Part shown: positions 8,056 to 11,712 of the stretch, in pieces | Layout of the letters: each line of letters starts with the position of its first letter | Numbering within the stretch: the first letter of the stretch is position 1 | NCBI GenBank assembly: GCA_003990745.1 | Contig: RBNI01006126.1 | Coordinates: 1 to 11,712, forward strand | Direction: 5' to 3' | Origin: Jimgerdemannia flammicorona | Lineage: Eukaryota > Mucoromycota > Endogonomycetes > Endogonales > Endogonaceae | DNA length: 11,712 bases | Notes under the pieces: model-generated | Databases searched by the model: none | Told to the model about the DNA's origin: nothing | Seen by the model: only the letters and a program-made list of their open reading frames with translations | Made by a program: the position numbers and the translations under genes

Positions 8056-9153
8056 ATGACTACCGAGATCTACAACTGCATCTACACTGACATTTGGAAT
8101 GCCATTGTCAACCAAGCCACACCCCCTCTGCCCCTCATGAATATCCATAGCCTAGCACTTCTCTACTTTGTGGAAGTCCGATGAAATGCCCTGAACATGC
8201 TTAGCGAGGCCCACCGAATCAGACAAATCTCAAGCTACTATCAGATCAGCCATCTCTTAGAAGATATGGTTGAATACCACCATGATACAGACATTACCCA
8301 GATGTCTCAACACCAGAAGCTCATCGCCCGCAAACATCGAGAACTCTTCTATGAGTATAGTACTGTTATTCCCTGCCTCCGAGTTACTACTGCTGAAATA
8401 GTTGCTACCCTGTCCTATGGCCAAATTGACGACATGATACAAGAACTCAACCACAAGTACCTTGAGTACATTGAAACCACAGACAGAACCTTCCTACACC
8501 CAAATGACCATATTCTGCAAATGCCTCAAGTCAGATATATCATAAAGGACATCTATGATATAATCCACTTCAATAAAGATGAAGCAGAAGACAATGATCT
8601 CTCTGATGCCAATATGACCTCAAGCCAAGGATCTCTGTCAACCCTGATCACACTGCCAACCTTGCCGATGAACTTATAATAATTTATAAATATATACAAG
8701 ACTTATTGGAACAATGACCACTGGCATGAATATCAACCTGCATTTACCTCCAATTACTTCAATTATAATGAAGAGACCAGAGAATACAATCTGTACCTTC
8801 AGACAACCCTCGAGATCGAACCAACCACTCCACCACCTGAGTACAAGCAACATGAGCCACAGTCACCAGCTTACTACAACCCTGCAACTCATAGTGCTGT
8901 AATCTATAGAAGGTATGTAGATAGTGAATCTGATGAAAGTGAAGATGATACACCCCTCCTTTGCCCACCAATGCCTTATCCAGCATATGAGACAGATGAT
9001 GCAATTCTGTGGGACAGTGATGAAGTCCCAATGTATTACTACCTCAGTGAATAAGGAGAAGTAATCTGCGAACCACTCTTTCTAGATGACTACTTCATCA
9101 GAGATGATGTCATTAATGGTGATGTCATCGAAGACTACCCAGACAGTATCTAA
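8056..9153 (+). pseudogene. Unrecognised accessory ORF of the gypsy element (365 codons, four in-frame stops)
   Basis: I do not recognise this protein. One frame runs from ATG 8056-8058 (MTTEIYNCIYTDIWNAIV) to TAA 9151-9153, interrupted by TGA 8182, the double TAA at 8677-8682 and TAA 9052. All can be read as former CGA/TGG or CAA codons, and protein-like sequence continues in the same frame after each. The first ~207 residues are hydrophilic and probably helical, with many His, Tyr and Gln and no obvious signal peptide or membrane segment. The second part is rich in Tyr and Pro (PTTPPPEYKQHEPQSPAYYN), then has an acidic Ser/Glu/Asp cluster (DSESDESEDD, about residues 288-297) and an acidic C-terminus. 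It lies downstream of Pol, inside the putative LTR. The double TAA could instead be a true end, giving two proteins of 207 and about 155 residues. An LTR-encoded or third-ORF accessory protein is the working description. Confidence 0.6.
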
Positions 9154-9216
9154 ACCTATAAATAGCTTAGCAGTCATAGTATAGTTAAATTAGCCTTATA
9201 TGATGTGACTGTGAAC

Positions 9217-9286
9217 TGACTCAGCAGTCAGATGATCTTTTGATATGTCAGATCACACTTGTACTATATGACTACATTCTGACTCA
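9217..9286 (+). promoter_or_regulatory. Two TGACTCA bZIP-type sites upstream of the second TATA box
   Basis: TGACTCA occurs at 9217-9223 and 9280-9286. The second lies 60 bp before the TATA box at 9347, nearly the same distance as the nearer TGAGTCA site has to the first TATA-like box. The core is the AP-1/Gcn4 consensus. These sites probably belong to the promoter that makes the genomic transcript of the element. Confidence 0.5.
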
Positions 9287-9346
9287 GGAAGGTACTAAGT
9301 GCTACATCTATATCTAGTATAGTCCAGATAGCCCCTCACTAGTATG

Positions 9347-9353
9347 TATAAAT
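9347..9353 (+). promoter_or_regulatory. TATA box of the putative LTR promoter
   Basis: TATAAAT is followed at 15-25 bp by a C-rich and CA-rich stretch (CCCCCTTCCCCAGACC) where transcription could start. Position within the putative LTR and the downstream AATAAA support a U3/R boundary near 9370. Confidence 0.55.
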
Positions 9354-9469
9354 GCCCCCTTCCCCAGACCTCAGAATCTCAGACTCAAATACATAAGAAT
9401 ATTCCTGAGCACTTTCCTACAATATCCCTTTACACAACTACTCCTAGTATAGCAATATCATGAATAGTG

Positions 9470-9475
9470 AATAAA
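9470..9475 (+). terminator. AATAAA polyadenylation signal in the putative LTR
   Basis: AATAAA about 120 bp downstream of the TATA box is the expected polyadenylation signal of the R region. The match is exact, but in AT-rich sequence the motif alone is weak evidence. Confidence 0.45.
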
Positions 9476-9557
9476 CCTATTTAATAACCCACAAACCACT
9501 CTTAAGTAAATCCACTCCCTGTTAGGTCCCACTCCTAACCCCATTATGAAATTTCCT

Positions 9558-9589
9558 AATTGGGTATTGTCTGCAGCGATACACCAATT
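9558..9589. repeat. Imperfect inverted repeat at the end of the putative LTR
   Basis: AATTGGGTAT (9558-9567) faces ATACACCAATT (9579-9589), complementary except for one extra base, around an 11-base centre. It could form a short hairpin and covers the guessed LTR terminus. Its role is unknown. Confidence 0.5.
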
Positions 9590-9917
9590 CAACTAAGCTG
9601 GTCTTAGTTTCTTGAACTTCCTAAAATACAATACTTACTTTTGAGATTTATTTACTCAAATCTCTGAAGTATTTTATATAGTTTTAATTACTTAGTGAGA
9701 TCATCTTTCTGGGTACTCCAGAAGAATTATGGAAAATCCTGAATATGTATCTAGAACTAGTCCAAAAAAGAACTTTAGTTGAGATGTCAACCTGATCTTG
9801 AAATCAATAAGCATAGAGGATGTACTCTATATGAAATTGATCTTGACCATAAGAAAACAGTCTTCCAGAATATCCAGAACTTCCAGAAAACTCCTCCAGA
9901 ACTACGTAATAGTTACC
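9590..9917. other. Spacer with no recognisable gene
   Basis: Intermediate base composition between the LTR-like region and the AT-rich region to the right. Short open frames exist on both strands (plus LSEIIFLGTPEELWKIL near 9691-9741; plus GCTLYEIDLDHKKTVF near 9810-9860; minus GNYYVVLEEFSGSSGY near 9917-9870). None has supporting motifs. CCAGAA-like units recur near 9864-9900. It may be flanking DNA of the gypsy insertion or the 3' end of the minus-strand transposon. Confidence 0.4.
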
Positions 9918-10721
9918 TTAAAAAACAACCCTCTTATATTTTTCTAAGTATTTCTCAAATTCTTTCTACTCAATTTTTATTCTCTCTTCTAGTTCTCTCA
10001 CTTTTTTTTCTAACTTCTACTACTTTGTTTTCAGTTCTTTAATTCATTGAACTTTACTTTCAATAATATCCTTAAAGATGATGTCTTTAGCAGATTTATC
10101 TCAAAGTTGACCTCTTGATTTTATTCATGGTATAATTTTAGTCTCATCTTTATATAGTTTTCAGTCTTTCATTACTACTTCTCTGTAATATTCAGTTGAC
10201 CTTTAATAATTTATAATAATTTCCTTGATAATTTTTTCTAATTTTTTCTTATTTTTTCTTTATTTATCTATATATTATAATTTGTAAGTATTCACAATAT
10301 ATTGTTTATAAATAGCAGTTATAAATTAAACTCTTAATGGTTTGCTAATTAGTTCTCTTAAATCTTTCTCTATATCTTTAGTAATATTGAAATGAGAAGC
10401 TCTTTTAACTACTTCTGCTATTATTTGATTAACTCATTTATTGGCTTCTTGCTTGAATTCAGCTTCTTCTTATTTAGTAATTAGTATTTGCTTTTTTAAT
10501 TCTTGATTTTCCCTTATAATTTTATCAGTTTCTTATTGTTTATCTGATAATGGCTTTTTCAATAGTTTGATTTTATTTAGTAATTCTTTATTTATATGTT
10601 ATTGTGCTTTTAAAATATTTACTATAAATTTTTCTTATTTTTATTCTTTTAATATATATATCTTTTTTATAAAGATATATAAAATTATTTTAGCAATATC
10701 TGTAAAAGACTTATTAAAATT
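9918..10721 (-). pseudogene. Coiled-coil C-terminal part of the decayed transposase-like gene
   Basis: One minus-strand frame reads as a Lys/Glu-rich coiled-coil protein for about 268 codons despite many stops, from NKSFTDIAKII near 10715 to KKVRELEERIKIE and EKYLEKYKRVVF, ending at TAA 9918-9920. Stretches between stops are clearly protein-like (IIRENQELKKQILITK, IIAEVVKRASHFNITKDIEK). Stops are mostly TAA or TAG where Gln fits, and TGA where Trp fits (TGG to TGA), for example before IKSRGQL. The plus strand here is T-rich only because it is the complement. It follows the transposase-like part on the same strand after a frame change near 10725-10760, so it is either the C-terminal region of that protein or a second gene of the same element. 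Confidence 0.6.
10231..10260. repeat. Three tandem 10-bp units ATTTTTTCT(A/T)
   Basis: ATTTTTTCTA, ATTTTTTCTT and ATTTTTTCTT follow one another directly. On the minus strand they encode part of the Lys-rich coiled coil, so they are probably a low-complexity coding remnant. Confidence 0.75.
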
Positions 10722-10759
10722 AATTTTCTTTTAATATTTTATTTATTATTATTATAGAT

Positions 10760-11712
10760 TAGTCTTGAATAAGTAATATCTTTAAATTAATCTCTAACAA
10801 ATGAGTAAATATAGTGATAGAGGTACTCTTGGTATTTCAATTCTATAAGAAGAGACTTAAGTACTAGAAATGATAAAGATTTTATTTTTTCTATAGCTTG
10901 AGAAGTAGTAGATTTGCTAGTTTTCAATAACTTGAATTTCTAGAAAAGACCATTTGCAACTTCTTGGATATTGACAATACCTAGATTTACTTTGATAAAA
11001 AGAAAATGTTGAAACTTTTACAGGCTAAGTAATTTTCTAAAACAAGTTTCTATGTTACTTATGATATTATAATATTGAAAACCATTATCACTATTATAAT
11101 ATCAAACTTTATTTAGTCTAGTGATGCTAGATTTTTTTACTATATCAATGATGTGATCTATATAATCCACTATTATTTTATAATAAAGTCTTTTAATCAA
11201 TTCAAAACTACTATTATACTTGAATTTGGTATAGCTGGGAACTATAAAATTTAATTCAATACTTTCAAAGTACTCACAAATTACTAAGTATAGGTAAAAC
11301 CAAAGAGTGGTATTATTTTTATTCTATTTATCTATATTGTCACAAGTAATCTTTAAATATTTTTCATCTCTATTTAATTGCTTAATTCCATCAAAGACCA
11401 GACTAAGTATACTGTTCAGACCCTTTCTAAGAAGTTCATTCTCATCAAGGATATAATTAATTTGCTCATAAATCACTTTATCTTAGATACCAAACAAGTG
11501 TACTTTATGAGTACTAAGATAATATACTTATAGTTATAATAGGTAACTGTATTAATGCTATAATATTGAATAATATTATTTGCTAGTGAGGTTTGATTGA
11601 TGAATTTTCTTTATTCTTTAGTCAATTTGGTATTTTTATTATAATAATTTCATTCTAATTTGGCTTTGACTAGATATTCTTTATATCTTTTTAATAAATC
11701 CTAGGTCTCTTC
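10760..11712 (-). pseudogene. Decayed transposase-like protein with a D-N-x3-Q-N-K-N-N motif (DUF7869-type), partial
   Basis: On the minus strand, 11712 to about 11515 reads in one frame (DLLKRYKEYLVKAKLE, KFINQTSLANNIIQYY), and about 11515 to 10760 in the next (KVHLFGI, EQINYILDENELLRKGLNSI, SLVFDGIKQLNRDEKYLKI). The key block CDNIDK-stop-NKNNTTLWFYLYL (motif at 11312-11341) corresponds to the CDNCGGQNKNN hallmark of a transposase-like family found in fungal, oomycete and animal genomes, known to me as DUF7869. It is followed at the expected place by PSYTKF...FELIK (11192-11239), matching PGHTKF...FGLIK. Substitutions at the hallmark positions (Gly to Ser, His to Tyr, Gly to Glu, Gly to Asp) are C:G to T:A type. 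The N-terminus lies beyond the right edge. Catalytic chemistry of the family is not something I can assert. Confidence 0.65.

Larger units (their letters stand above)
2540..9583 (+). mobile_element. Ty3/gypsy chromovirus with dUTPase domain, heavily decayed, 5' LTR not present
   Basis: Domains in order on the plus strand are zinc knuckle, dUTPase, aspartic protease, reverse transcriptase, RNase H, integrase and chromodomain, then a polypurine tract and a putative 3' LTR. RT-RNase H before integrase marks Ty3/gypsy, and the C-terminal chromodomain marks a chromovirus. Gag through RT share one frame (codons starting at positions 3n+1), which shifts near 5325-5335 and again near 7084. More than 30 in-frame stops are spread through it. 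Both ends are estimates: the left end is cut by or abuts the minus-strand LINE, and the right end is the best TG...CA-style terminus I could find. dUTPase-bearing Metaviridae have been reported from basidiomycete fungi, so the combination has precedent. Confidence 0.85.
7798..9583 (+). repeat. Putative long 3' LTR (about 1.8 kb) containing an ORF
   Basis: The start is TGTAAGTGCACAACC immediately after the polypurine tract. Near the far end are a TATA box (9347-9353), a CA-rich stretch that could hold the transcription start, and AATAAA (9470-9475), the promoter and polyadenylation signals expected of U3-R-U5. The end at ATACA (9579-9583) is a weak guess, chosen because it ends in ACA and sits at the edge of recognisable LTR-like sequence. 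Only one copy is in the window, so the LTR cannot be confirmed by its repeat. The alternative is that 7798 starts a non-LTR 3' region and the ORF is a third internal gene. Confidence 0.5.

Noticed and set aside
8759..9031. Minus-strand open frame of 90 codons within the accessory ORF region
   Set aside because: Antisense to the longer plus-strand frame, which shows coherent composition and continues on both sides.
9641..9670. Short inverted repeat GAGATTT...AAATCTC as a terminal repeat or terminator
   Set aside because: Seven-base arms in AT-rich DNA are expected by chance and there is no matching partner at another element end.
9779..10042. Plus-strand open frame of 87 codons ending in Phe/Leu/Ser-rich, membrane-like sequence
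   Set aside because: The hydrophobic end is the complement of the Lys/Glu-rich coiled coil on the minus strand, not a real membrane segment.
1..11712. CRISPR array, bacterial operon or phage genes
   Set aside because: No regularly spaced repeats and no ribosome-binding-site/operon layout; all recognisable content is eukaryotic retrotransposon or transposase-like.

Overview
The window is a transposon graveyard in what looks like a filamentous fungus. I base this on element types: a chromodomain Ty3/gypsy retrotransposon carrying a dUTPase, a non-LTR retrotransposon with APE endonuclease, and a decayed transposase of the 'DN-GQNKNN' kind. I cannot name the species. I see no intact host gene, rRNA or CRISPR array.

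Layout. (1) 1 to about 2530, minus strand: the 5' part of a LINE. A long ORF1 (start 2453, stop 574) is followed by the beginning of ORF2 (start 488), which runs off the left edge inside the endonuclease domain. (2) About 2540 to 9583, plus strand: a Ty3/gypsy chromovirus with gag zinc knuckle, dUTPase, aspartic protease, reverse transcriptase, RNase H, integrase and chromodomain in that order, then a 3' tail with a tRNA-like antisense segment, a polypurine tract at 7784-7797 and a putative 3' LTR from 7798. The 5' LTR is not in the window; the LINE abuts the gag end, as if it had landed inside the element. (3) Inside the putative LTR lies an unrecognised 365-codon reading frame (8056-9153), with four copies of TGA(G/C)TCA arranged as a pair before each of two TATA boxes. 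(4) About 9590-9917: unrecognised spacer. (5) 9918-11712, minus strand, very AT-rich: a decayed transposase-like gene with a coiled-coil C-terminal part, continuing off the right edge.

Decay is the common theme. The gypsy gag-pol carries more than 30 in-frame stops, nearly all explicable as CAA/CAG, CGA or TGG changed to a stop, and several catalytic or metal-binding residues have changed by C:G to T:A transitions. I found no CG dinucleotide at all between 9907 and 11712. The LINE has few stops and more CG dinucleotides, so it is probably the youngest arrival. No element here looks able to make its full protein set.
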